Shown in pieces: positions 8,007-15,393 of a stretch of 32,565 bases of DNA. Under the pieces are notes generated by a model. It had not been told where the DNA came from. It saw only the letters and a program-made list of their open reading frames with translations, and searched no databases. The stretch spans positions 1 to 32,565 of the forward strand of contig JAFAPR010000213.1 in the NCBI GenBank assembly GCA_019247075.1, in the 5' to 3' direction. The translations under genes were made by a program, and so were the position numbers. The DNA comes from Solirubrobacterales bacterium. GTDB lineage: Bacteria > Actinomycetota > Thermoleophilia > Solirubrobacterales > Solirubrobacteraceae. Position 1 is the stretch's first letter; every line of letters starts with the position of its first letter.

Positions 8007-10112
8007 TCAGCTCGGGTCGGCCAGTTCGGTGGCTTCTCGCAGGAATGGGACGGTGTCGCCGTGGTGGACCGGTTGGTCGAGTTCTTGGGCGTAGCGATGG
8101 CCTTCCCAGACGGCCGCGGCGATCGTACCCGGGCACCAGCAGTCTCCGACCGCGGTCACGGTCTGCAGCCCGACATCGTCCCACTCCTCGCGGCGCTCAG
8201 TGAGTTCGCGATAGAGGGTGTCAACTGGGAGGCGGGCGGTCACGAACACCGCGGCATCGGCGGCGACTGAGCGTTCCCGGTCGGTGAAAACGCAGCGCGC
8301 ACGGAGACCGTCGGGGTCGGTTGCGATGACGGCATGGGATGCGATGATCTCGACGTTGAGCTCGAGCATGCGTCGCTGGATCCGATGCTGCTCCATGGTC
8401 GCGACCGTCCAGCTCGAAACGGAGTGCGCGGGCGTCACGAGGGCAACGCGCCGGCCGGCGCGGGCCAGCAGCTCCGCGAGCACCCCTCCCATGTAGTAGT
8501 GGTCGTCGTCGTAGATCGCGATCCGCTCGCCTTCGGGCAGGCGCCCGGCCATGAGGTCATCGGGGGTGAACACGGGCAGCGCAGGGTCGAGGGGGATCGC
8601 CCGCGTGTGGTGGCGCCCCACGCCGTCGGCGCGCCAGCGAGCCCCGGTGGCGACGGCAACATGCTCGAAGTCATAGTCGAGGATCTCGTCGGCGGTCACG
8701 CTGCTCTGGGCCCGCTCGACCATGTGTAGCTGGCGGATCTGGGCCACGCGGTAGTCGACGACGCGGATGTAGCTCGCCAACCCCGGCAACCGCGCCTCAC
8801 GGGCGGCGCGGCCGCCGAGCGTGGCCGAGGCCTCTGTGAGGATCACCTCGTAGCCGCGCTTGGCCAACGCCTGTGCGGCCTCGAGTCCGGCGGGGCCTGC
8901 GCCGACGATCAGCACCTTGGCCTCGCTGGTGCGCGGGCGGATCCGCTCGGGATGCCAGCCACGTCGCCACTCCTCCCCCATGGAGGGGTTCTGGGTGCAG
9001 CGAATCGGGGACATCGTGAAATCACCCGCCACGCAGATGTTGCAGCCAATGCACTCCCGGATGTCCTCGAACCGGCCCTCCTCGATCTTGCGCGGCAGAA
9101 ACGGGTCGGCGATCGATGGACGCGCGGCGCCGATCAAATCGAGCACGCCGCTGTTGATCATCCGAACCATCGTGTCCGGCGAGGTGAACCGTCCCACCCC
9201 GACCACAGGCTTGGACGTAAGCGCCTTTAACCCACGGACGTATTGCTCCTGTTCGGCCTCCTCGCCGAATCGTGCGGTGACCGAGTCGTCCTCCCAGGTG
9301 CCCATGACAAAATCCCACAGATCGGGCAGCTCGCCAAGCGTCCCGATCACCTCCTCAATATCCCCGCGCGTGATCCCCTCGTCGCCGAGCAGCTCATCTA
9401 CGGTGATCCGGCACGCCACCGCCGCGCGCCCGGCGGCCTCCTCAAGGGTGTCCTCCAGAATCTCGCGCAGCAGGCGCCTGCGGTTCTCGGCCGAGCCACC
9501 GTATGCATCGATGCGGTCGTTGTAGCGCCGAGACAGGAAATGGTGGATGCCGCCGAGCGCGTGGCCCGCGTAGACGTAGACGAGGTCATAACCCGCCTCA
9601 ATCGAGCGGCGGACCGCGGCCCGGTGCCAACGGCGCAGGTCTGCGATATCCGCGAGGTCCATCCGCCGCGCCTGCACCGGGTCCGCCGTGAACGTCGCCA
9701 CCGGAAGATGCGCGGGCCCCATCGGCGCCACCCGGCTGTAAAAGTTCGGTCCGTTCATCCCGTTATAGGCGAGCTCGACGCCCGCCAGCGCCCCATGCTC
9801 GTGGATCCGGTCCGCGATGCGCGCGATCGCGGGGATGTCCTGGTCATCCCAAATCCGCAGCTCGATGAACGGCGTGATTTCAGACGAGTAGTGGATCTCG
9901 GCCTGCTCCGTACAGACGACCGCCCAGCCTCCCTCGGCCTTCACAGCGCGCATCTCGGCGTGAGCGCTCACGTCCCGGTAGCCCATGCCGTTGCAATGCG
10001 GCACCTGGAAAAAGCGGTTGCGCGCCCGGACCGGACCGATCTGCACCGGCTCGAACAACACATCGAAACGAGGGAGGCGCCTAGACCGGAGGCTGATGGT
10101 TTCCAGGGTCAT
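8007..10112 (-). CDS. Trimethylamine/histamine dehydrogenase-like iron-sulfur flavoprotein
   Basis: 701 aa: an N-terminal old-yellow-enzyme FMN barrel, a 4Fe-4S site and a C-terminal FAD/ADP-binding domain (VLIVGAGPAGLEAAQALAKR ~400). The match to trimethylamine dehydrogenase (729 aa) is unusually close: QVPHC with C40 at the position of the cysteinyl-FMN cysteine, VKAEGGWAV, VYVYAGH (substrate-side Tyr and His), RPSIADPFLP, and cluster cysteines C354, C357, C360 and C372 in CIGCNIC...IRCTQN. This separates it from ordinary 2,4-dienoyl-CoA reductases. Such enzymes oxidatively deaminate or demethylate amines and pass electrons to an electron-transfer flavoprotein, which is not in view. It is convergent with the IclR gene and 225 bases downstream of a PotD-like gene on the same strand. 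Codon 295 is the rare TTA. Confidence 0.88.
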   Translation of the reverse strand: MTLETISLRSRRLPRFDVLFEPVQIGPVRARNRFFQVPHCNGMGYRDVSAHAEMRAVKAEGGWAVVCTEQAEIHYSSEITPFIELRIWDDQDIPAIARIADRIHEHGALAGVELAYNGMNGPNFYSRVAPMGPAHLPVATFTADPVQARRMDLADIADLRRWHRAAVRRSIEAGYDLVYVYAGHALGGIHHFLSRRYNDRIDAYGGSAENRRRLLREILEDTLEEAAGRAAVACRITVDELLGDEGITRGDIEEVIGTLGELPDLWDFVMGTWEDDSVTARFGEEAEQEQYVRGLKALTSKPVVGVGRFTSPDTMVRMINSGVLDLIGAARPSIADPFLPRKIEEGRFEDIRECIGCNICVAGDFTMSPIRCTQNPSMGEEWRRGWHPERIRPRTSEAKVLIVGAGPAGLEAAQALAKRGYEVILTEASATLGGRAAREARLPGLASYIRVVDYRVAQIRQLHMVERAQSSVTADEILDYDFEHVAVATGARWRADGVGRHHTRAIPLDPALPVFTPDDLMAGRLPEGERIAIYDDDHYYMGGVLAELLARAGRRVALVTPAHSVSSWTVATMEQHRIQRRMLELNVEIIASHAVIATDPDGLRARCVFTDRERSVAADAAVFVTARLPVDTLYRELTERREEWDDVGLQTVTAVGDCWCPGTIAAAVWEGHRYAQELDQPVHHGDTVPFLREATELADPS

Positions 10113-10337
10113 GTCGCCGTCAGCTCGAGGCGCCGGCCACGTCGATCGCGAGCACGCCGCGCGGCGTCGAGGTACCCGTGGAAAACGCTACGTGGCGTGT
10201 GCAGCTCTCGCGGCCGCGCCGGGACGATCCTTCGGCTCAACCGCGCCATGCATCCCGAGAAGAGTTCATCAGCCTCGCGAGCGGGATTGGGCACGTGCAT
10301 AGGAGGGCCTGTCCCCAGGTCCAGCCTTCCGGGAGCG

Positions 10338-11615
10338 TCACGCCGTGAGCTGCGCGAACGCCTGCTCGATCCATGCTCGTTGCTGCGTGTTCCAGGTTGG
10401 AATCGGGATGCCGTCGTTTTGAAACGCGGGTGGCGAGAACGCCATCTCGATCTCCTGCGGCTTCGCCACCTTGGCGGCCTTGAGCTTATCGATGGTCAGG
10501 TCCGTGAGCATCGTCTGATAGCCGACGTCCCGGAAGTTGTCGATCGCGCTCTGCATCTCCAGGAAGTGGTTCATGAACAGGTGCCCGAGCACCGGATGCT
10601 TCGCCGACTTCGGAATCACCCAGCAGTCGTTGATGATCACGCCCCGCCCGTCAGTCGGGAAGTAGTAGCTAACTGCGGACAGTGGCACCGATTTCGGTAG
10701 GTAGCTGCCGATCACCGCGAAGTCGCCGTTGAAGGCGTACACGAGCTTCTCGACTCCGGTGGCAAGCGGCTGGTAGCTCGTGTACTGCCATTTCACGTGA
10801 TTGAGCAGCGACAGCTCGTGGGCCGCAGCGGTGATGTCGGCATAGGTGACCGACTCGAGATCGTTGCCGTTGCGGATCAGCGACATCCCGATTGGGTCGG
10901 ATGCTGTGTCGTTCAACATGCCCATTGGAGTGCTTGTTGGGGCGTTCCAGAAAACGTCCCAGGGATTGCTCATCGACGCCGGATCGATCTTGATCAGGTC
11001 GTTGCGCCATCCGATCCCGTTCGTGTTGATGAAGTTCGGAGACGTGTAGCGCGCACCTTTGTCGTACCAGGGATCGCCCGCCGCCGGGATGACAGTGTCC
11101 AGGTTCGGGACGTAGCTGTGGTTGATGGGCTGGATCAGCTTGCTCCGGACGAACTCGTAGATGTGTTCGGCGTCCGGCACCCAGACGTCCGGGGTGATCG
11201 CGCCCGAAGCTACCTTGTTGATCGCCTCGTCGATCGTCGCGAACGTCGTCACCTGCGCGGTGACGCCGTACTTCTGCTCGAAGCTCTTGACCACCGCCGG
11301 GCTGAGGTAGAACGCCCAGTCGTAGATGATCAGCGGGCCTTTCTCGGGTGAATGACCCGAGGCGATCGGCTTATTGTCGGAGAAGATCGGCAGCGTGATC
11401 GGTCGCTTCTTGGTCGAGATCGGAAGCGCCGGGTTGCTCTTCGCGCTGGACGTACTGCTCGAGCTCGAGCCGCATGCCGCCAGCAGCCAACTCGACCCGG
11501 CGAGTGCCGCCGCTCCTCCGACCGAGCGGCGGAGCATCGTTCGCCGCGTCATACCCAGCCCGTCGGCGGCCGCCAGCCCATCGGGCAGCCGTGAGCCCTG
11601 CTCGCTATCACCCAT
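10338..11615 (-). CDS. PotD-like ABC substrate-binding protein, Tat-exported lipoprotein
   Basis: 425 aa from ATG 11615, chosen because a strong GAGGAGGAAGGA ribosome site precedes it directly; the frame stays open for 47 more codons. The N terminus has a twin-arginine signal (TRRTMLRR, ~23-30) and lipobox LAAC (Cys48), followed by a Ser-rich linker. The mature part is a spermidine/putrescine-type binding protein (DWAFYLSPAVVKSFEQKYGV, PDVWVPDAEHIYEF, TNGIGWRNDL). It should sit on the outer face of the membrane and bind an amine or other cation. No permease or ATPase follows; the next gene is the amine dehydrogenase. Its C-terminal third is nearly identical to the fragment at 1-296, in opposite orientation. 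Confidence 0.9.
   Translation of the reverse strand: MGDSEQGSRLPDGLAAADGLGMTRRTMLRRSVGGAAALAGSSWLLAACGSSSSSTSSAKSNPALPISTKKRPITLPIFSDNKPIASGHSPEKGPLIIYDWAFYLSPAVVKSFEQKYGVTAQVTTFATIDEAINKVASGAITPDVWVPDAEHIYEFVRSKLIQPINHSYVPNLDTVIPAAGDPWYDKGARYTSPNFINTNGIGWRNDLIKIDPASMSNPWDVFWNAPTSTPMGMLNDTASDPIGMSLIRNGNDLESVTYADITAAAHELSLLNHVKWQYTSYQPLATGVEKLVYAFNGDFAVIGSYLPKSVPLSAVSYYFPTDGRGVIINDCWVIPKSAKHPVLGHLFMNHFLEMQSAIDNFRDVGYQTMLTDLTIDKLKAAKVAKPQEIEMAFSPPAFQNDGIPIPTWNTQQRAWIEQAFAQLTA
10554..10630 (-). repeat. Inverted repeat arm, identical to 1-77
   Basis: The reverse complement of this segment equals bases 1-77. The two arms are about 10.5 kb apart and enclose the deacetylase, monooxygenase, HutI-like, RidA-like, amine oxidase, IclR and amine dehydrogenase genes. 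Confidence 0.9.
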
Positions 11616-12346
11616 TCCTTCCTCCTCTCGGCTGCTCATCTTTCTTCGATCGTCAGTCCCCACGAAGTCCGGATTTAGGTCGGCCCGTCGCCCTTCGATC
11701 ATCGCCTGCACCCAATCCGCCTTGCCACACCCGCCTGGTCGGTCAGAAGAGCACAACTGAGTCGCCGCAATCGCTGAGGACCACTCCGGCCTTGCGGCGC
11801 AGCGCTACCGAATCGGGGGCGATCGCAAGTAGGCGCTCCGGCAGCTGGATAGCGGGCGGAGATCACGACCTGCTCCCGGATCTCGCCGACAGCAACTCCT
11901 GAAGCACACGCATCCTGTCCGCGCTCGTCAGTTCTGCATCCGGGGCGGGCGGGCATCCGCGGTCGTGTGCCACGTCTCTTTTCTCTCACCGCTTGCCGAC
12001 GGCTTCCCGAATCGCGGAAAGGGTTCCCAAAGTTCAAGACACCCTATCGCGACTTGCCGCGACGCGCAAGGTTTTGACTCCGCGACGAGCGCCCTGCACA
12101 CCAGGCATGGACCCGCTGGGCGTGGCAAGGACTCGCGTCTTTGGACATGGCGACGTCGTCGGCTGCCGGGCCGTGGTGCTATGCCTCAGTCGAGGCTCCG
12201 GACCGCCCGGTTGCTTCTGGAGCTAGGTGAACGACCTCAGGCTCCGGGTCCAGAGCCATCGAGCTCGCACGGTTCGACCGCCTGTTTACATCGCGAGAAT
12301 CGACGCTCGCGGGTAAGAACGCGTGAAACGAAACTCGGCACGGAAT
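11616..12346. other. 731-base region without a supported gene
   Basis: Upstream of the - strand PotD-like gene and outside the IS remnant. No frame looks like a real protein over a useful length. On the - strand about 35 codons around 11757-11860 read plausibly (PERLLAIAPDSVALRRKAGV) before a stop, which may be the end of a decayed gene. The region presumably holds the promoter of the lipoprotein gene; I cannot assign one. Confidence 0.5.
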
Positions 12347-12370
12347 TGTCAATGGCCATCTGTTTGTCCT

Positions 12371-12438
12371 CACCGGCGGCCATGAAATTCCCCACCGGTG
12401 GCCATCCTTCTCGCCGCTGGTGGCCACGAAAGTCCCCA
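12371..12438. repeat. IS21 subterminal direct repeats
   Basis: Two 24-base repeats at 12371-12394 and 12415-12438 match at 19 of 24 positions (shared core GGCCA.GAAA.TCCCCA) with a 44-base period. A weaker third copy is at about 12349-12372. Such repeats bind the transposase at IS21-type ends. Confidence 0.65.
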
Positions 12439-12464
12439 TCTTCAGCGGGCTGCTGTTTTTAGGA

Positions 12465-12740
12465 AAGGGCCTTCACCCCCTTGCCGACTGTCGCTTGGGC
12501 GAGCCGGTAGCTGTCTTCGGCGATGATCACGTGGGCGTATGCAGAAGCCGGTCGACGGTGGCGGTCGCCACAGTTTTGGGCATTAGTTCGTCGAAACCGG
12601 AGGGTGGATGTTTGATGAGATCGCGATGGAGCGTTTCTCGTAGGCGGCGTCGACTACTCTGAAGAGCGCTTCGGCCGCTTCGGGCGAGACAGGCAAGAGG
12701 CCGATGTCATCGACCAGGGCAACCACACCGGCCCTTGGCG
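12465..12740 (-). pseudogene. istB: istB fragment (IS21 helper ATPase), frameshifted
   Basis: Only the C-terminal ~85 codons remain. The - strand reads RAGVVALVDDIGLLPVSPEA, AYEKRSIAISSNIHP, then after a frame change near 12595 GFDELMPKTVATATVDRLLH, and after a second change near 12540 AHVIIAEDSYRLAQATVGKG, ending at a stop near 12467. The VDDIGLLP stretch is the Walker B region of the ATPase that assists IS21 transposition. The Walker A half is missing and at least two single-base losses break the frame, so it cannot make a working protein. Confidence 0.8.
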
Positions 12741-12745
12741 CGTGA

Positions 12746-14077
12746 CTACGTTGTGGATCCTGCACGCTCGGGCAAGCGCTGGAGGCGCATTGTTGCTGTC
12801 AGGGCGTGCCCACCGAAGTGCTCGGCCTCGCAGATCGCCGCTACTGTCGGGGCGATCCGGCGCGTTCCCTCCTCGGTAAGCCGCTGGTAGGTGCAGGTCT
12901 TCAGGAACTTCCCGACCCACAAGCCACCGGTGTAGCGAGCTGCGCCCATCGTCGGAAGGATGTGATTCGTCCCGACAGCTTTGTCCCCATAGGCGACCGT
13001 CGCCTGCTCGCCAAGGAATAGCGAGCCGTAGTTACGCAGTACATGCAAGTACCAGTCCTGCTCGTCCTTGGTCACTTGAACCTCGAGATGCTCAGGAGCG
13101 ATCTCATCGGACACAGCCACCGCCTCCTCCCGGCCGTCAACGACGACAACGGAGCCGTGAGCCTCCCAGGCTTCGCGAGCCACCTCACGGGTTGGCCACG
13201 TTCTCAGCAGTTGCTTCACTTGCTCCAGAACGTCGCGACCGAGCTCGTACGAGGTTGTGATCAGGATCGCGGGCGAGGTCGGGCCGTGCTCGGCCTGACC
13301 CAGGAGATCAGCGGCGACCAGCCGCGCGTCAGCGGTCTCGTCGGCGATCACGACGATCTCGGTCGGCCCGGCAAGCAGGTCGATTCCGACTCTGCCGAAA
13401 AGCTGCCGCTTCGCCTCGGCGACGTAAGCATTGCCGGCCCCAACGATCATGTCGACCGGCTCGAACTCCTCAATGCCGAACGCCATCGCTGCCAGCGCCT
13501 GCACCCCGCCAAGGCATAGCATCTGATCTGCACCGGACGTGGCGATCGCGTACAGCATCGCTGGGTCGATTCCGGCGCCGCCGCGCGGTGGCGCGCAGGC
13601 GATCACTCGCTGCACGCCCGCCACCTTCGGGACGATCACCGTCATGAACGAGGATGCGAGCATCGGGTACCGGCCGCCCGGAACATACGAACCAACGGCG
13701 CCGACGGGAATATGACGGTGCCCCAGATTGATCCCCGGCTGTATCTCGATCTCCAGGTCCGTCATCGCCGCGCGCTGCGCCTCCGCAAATGCGCGCACCT
13801 GGCTCTGCGCGAACGCGATGTGCTGGCGCAGTTCATGCTTGAGCATTGCTTCCGCTGGCGCAACCCTCTTTGGATCGACTAAAAATGATGGGGGATCCCA
13901 GCCGTCCAGTTGCCGCGAATACTCCCGAATCGCCTTCTCTCCGCCCCGCTCGATCCGGGAGAGCATCTCCGAAACCGTACGCCGGACTTCCTCGGTCGCC
14001 TGCCCGCTGTACATCGGAGCTTGCTTGAGGTACCTGGGCATCTTTGAGAACTCGCGATCGTAGCCCATCATCGGCAC
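12746..14077 (-). CDS. Histidinol dehydrogenase family protein (HpsN-like, catabolic branch)
   Basis: 443 aa; HisD-family enzymes are zinc- and NAD-dependent and oxidise an alcohol through the aldehyde to an acid. Conserved features are GHRHIPVGAVGSYVPGGRYP (~118-137), VGAGNAYVAEAKRQLFG, AGPTEIVVIAD, metal-ligand pair QAEH, catalytic pair in APEHLEV, Asp in AYGDKAVGTNH and the final His in EAEHFGGHA. The GHRHIPV start and LPTMGAARYTGGLWVGKF end resemble the sulfopropanediol-dehydrogenase (HpsN) type rather than biosynthetic HisD, and no other his gene is nearby. Starts are possible at GTG 14077 or ATG 14071 or 14068. It diverges from the transaminase gene. A role in oxidising the alcohol or aldehyde left after deamination is my inference. 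Confidence 0.87.
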   Translation of the reverse strand: MPMMGYDREFSKMPRYLKQAPMYSGQATEEVRRTVSEMLSRIERGGEKAIREYSRQLDGWDPPSFLVDPKRVAPAEAMLKHELRQHIAFAQSQVRAFAEAQRAAMTDLEIEIQPGINLGHRHIPVGAVGSYVPGGRYPMLASSFMTVIVPKVAGVQRVIACAPPRGGAGIDPAMLYAIATSGADQMLCLGGVQALAAMAFGIEEFEPVDMIVGAGNAYVAEAKRQLFGRVGIDLLAGPTEIVVIADETADARLVAADLLGQAEHGPTSPAILITTSYELGRDVLEQVKQLLRTWPTREVAREAWEAHGSVVVVDGREEAVAVSDEIAPEHLEVQVTKDEQDWYLHVLRNYGSLFLGEQATVAYGDKAVGTNHILPTMGAARYTGGLWVGKFLKTCTYQRLTEEGTRRIAPTVAAICEAEHFGGHALTATMRLQRLPERAGSTT

Positions 14078-14142
14078 CCCAGACCGAGTCGCACAATCTC
14101 ACATGGGACGCGCACCACCGCCTCGGTCTGGCCCGCTCTGCC

Positions 14143-14156
14143 GAGCGTTAACGCTC
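14143..14156. promoter_or_regulatory. Perfect 14-base palindrome, candidate operator 1
   Basis: GAGCGTTAACGCTC is its own reverse complement. With flanks the half-site reads CCGAGCG, the same as in the second palindrome, which suggests a shared dimeric DNA-binding protein. It lies 66 bases upstream of the dehydrogenase start. Confidence 0.5.
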
Positions 14157-14273
14157 TCGGGTCTACCCAGCCGCGCGTCATGCTGCACACCACCGTCTGA
14201 ACAACCTGGACGAGACCTACAAGCGGCTAGCAGACGCTTTGCCGGAGGAGGAAGTGGCTCACGACCCGAACTT

Positions 14274-14287
14274 ACCGAGCGCTCGGT
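14274..14287. promoter_or_regulatory. Perfect 14-base palindrome, candidate operator 2
   Basis: ACCGAGCGCTCGGT is its own reverse complement and contains the CCGAGCG half-site of operator 1 with a shorter centre. The two centres are 131 bases apart. It lies about 156 bases upstream of the transaminase start. Confidence 0.45.
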
Positions 14288-14442
14288 GCGCCGGGCGGTG
14301 AACCTGGAAGTCGTCGCTGCGGGCGCCGAGCGAAACACGCCCTCACCGATTGTGGCCAGGTCGCTTTCTGCCTTCGGCAGGTGCGGAAGATACGATCCTC
14401 TCACCCCGGTCCTCGTGCCAAGCCGCTTTCTGAGGTGAGCAG

Positions 14443-15393
14443 ATGACGGCGAGTAGGTCAACGTCAACTCCGACTCGGTCGACTGCGTCCGCGGAAAATC
14501 CGTTCGCAGCAGGGTGCGCGTGGATCGAAGGTGAGTATGTGCCCATCCGGGAGGCCAGGATCCCGATCCTCGACGCTGGTTTTGTACGTTCGGACCTGAC
14601 CTACGATGTCGTTGGCGTTTGGGAGGGGAGCTTCTTCAGACTCCCTGACCATATGGCACGACTGGAGGCCGGGCTCAGGCGCATCCGCTTGCGCTCTCCT
14701 GTCTCGCGGAATCAGATACACGAAATCCTCTTCGAACTCGTGCGGCGCTCGGGGCTGCGGGAGGCATACGTTGAGACTGTGGTCACCCGCGGGGTGCCCG
14801 CACCTGGTGAGCGCGATCCCCGACAGGGGGATCCGCGCTTTTACGCGTATGCGATCCCGTACGTCTGGATCGTCCGGCCGGAGCAGCAGGAAGTCGGCAC
14901 CCAGGCGGTGGTCGCGCGCGAGACGGTACGCATTCCACCCGACGCGGTGGATCCGAGAGTCAAGAACTTTCACTGGGGAGATCTTGTTCGTGGGCTGTTC
15001 GAGGCCTACGACCGCGGAGGGTGGCTGCCGATCCTTACCGATGGGAGAGGTCTCATCGCTGAAGGTCCCGGATTCAATGTATTCGCCCTCGTCGACGGAC
15101 GGCTGATGACACCGCGCGCGGGTGTACTCGAAGGCATCACCCGCAAGACTGTGATCGAGCTAGCCAGGGAAGCAGGTCTTTCGATGAGTGTGGGCGATCT
15201 GCCGGTGGCGTCGCTCTACCGAGCCACCGAGGTGTTTTTCACCAGCACGGCGGGCGGTGTGATGCCCGTGACGATGCTCGACGGCAAGCCGGTGGGCGAC
15301 GGTCGCCCTGGACCAGTGACGATGAACCTCCGCAGTAGGTATTGGGATCTCCACCGAGATCCTCGTTACAACCTTCCTGTCGACTACTCCTGA
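14443..15393 (+). CDS. Class IV PLP aminotransferase, (R)-selective amine transaminase type
   Basis: 316 aa fold-type IV aminotransferase. It follows the (R)-selective amine:pyruvate transaminases of Aspergillus terreus and Arthrobacter more closely than branched-chain or D-amino-acid transaminases: NPFAAGCAWIEGEYVP, ARIPILDAGFVRSDLTYDV, FFRLPDHMARLEAG, VTRGVP, YVWIVRP, then K174 in VDPRVKNFHWGDLVRGLFEA (Schiff-base lysine), EGPGFNVFAL, GVLEGITRK and TSTAGGVMPVT. The enzyme would move the amino group of an amine to a keto acid. The ATG is preceded by GAGGTGA at good spacing. It diverges from the HisD-family gene, suggesting the two act in sequence on an amino alcohol or amine. Substrate and stereopreference are inferred from similarity only. 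Confidence 0.88.
   Translation: MTASRSTSTPTRSTASAENPFAAGCAWIEGEYVPIREARIPILDAGFVRSDLTYDVVGVWEGSFFRLPDHMARLEAGLRRIRLRSPVSRNQIHEILFELVRRSGLREAYVETVVTRGVPAPGERDPRQGDPRFYAYAIPYVWIVRPEQQEVGTQAVVARETVRIPPDAVDPRVKNFHWGDLVRGLFEAYDRGGWLPILTDGRGLIAEGPGFNVFALVDGRLMTPRAGVLEGITRKTVIELAREAGLSMSVGDLPVASLYRATEVFFTSTAGGVMPVTMLDGKPVGDGRPGPVTMNLRSRYWDLHRDPRYNLPVDYS

Larger units (their letters stand above)
12347..12745 (-). mobile_element. Remnant of an IS21-family insertion sequence (istB end)
   Basis: The stretch combines a broken IstB reading frame with a non-coding tail of related direct repeats, as at the istB-side end of IS21-type elements. A plausible outer end is TGTCAATGGCC at 12347. The istA gene and the other terminus are absent, so the element is dead. 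Its inner edge touches the stop codon of the histidinol-dehydrogenase-like gene. Confidence 0.7.
14078..14442. promoter_or_regulatory. Divergent control region between the dehydrogenase and transaminase genes
   Basis: 365 bases with no convincing gene; it must carry the promoters of both divergent genes. It contains two perfect 14-base palindromes (listed separately). A stretch around 14195-14260 reads in one + frame as DETYKRLADALPEEEVAHDP, which looks protein-like but has neither a start nor a continuation, so it may be a relic. Confidence 0.55.

Noticed and set aside
10113-10337. Imperfect hairpin near 10305-10325 as a terminator after the lipoprotein gene
   Set aside because: The stem has a mismatch and no T-run follows; it is too weak to separate from chance in GC-rich DNA.
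9243-10700. A 485-codon open frame on the + strand across the amine dehydrogenase and lipoprotein genes
   Set aside because: It is antisense to two genes with clear family motifs, and its translation is Arg/His/Val-rich without recognisable domains; GC-rich codon structure keeps such shadow frames open.
11699-12037. A 112-codon - strand frame upstream of the lipoprotein gene
   Set aside because: No ribosome site, Arg-rich random-looking composition and no recognisable motif.
12746-14077. Calling this gene hisD of histidine biosynthesis
   Set aside because: No other his genes are adjacent, and the sequence resembles the catabolic HpsN-like branch.
14103-14438. A 111-codon + strand frame in the divergent control region
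   Set aside because: No family resemblance, biased composition, and it overlaps two palindromes and the expected promoters.
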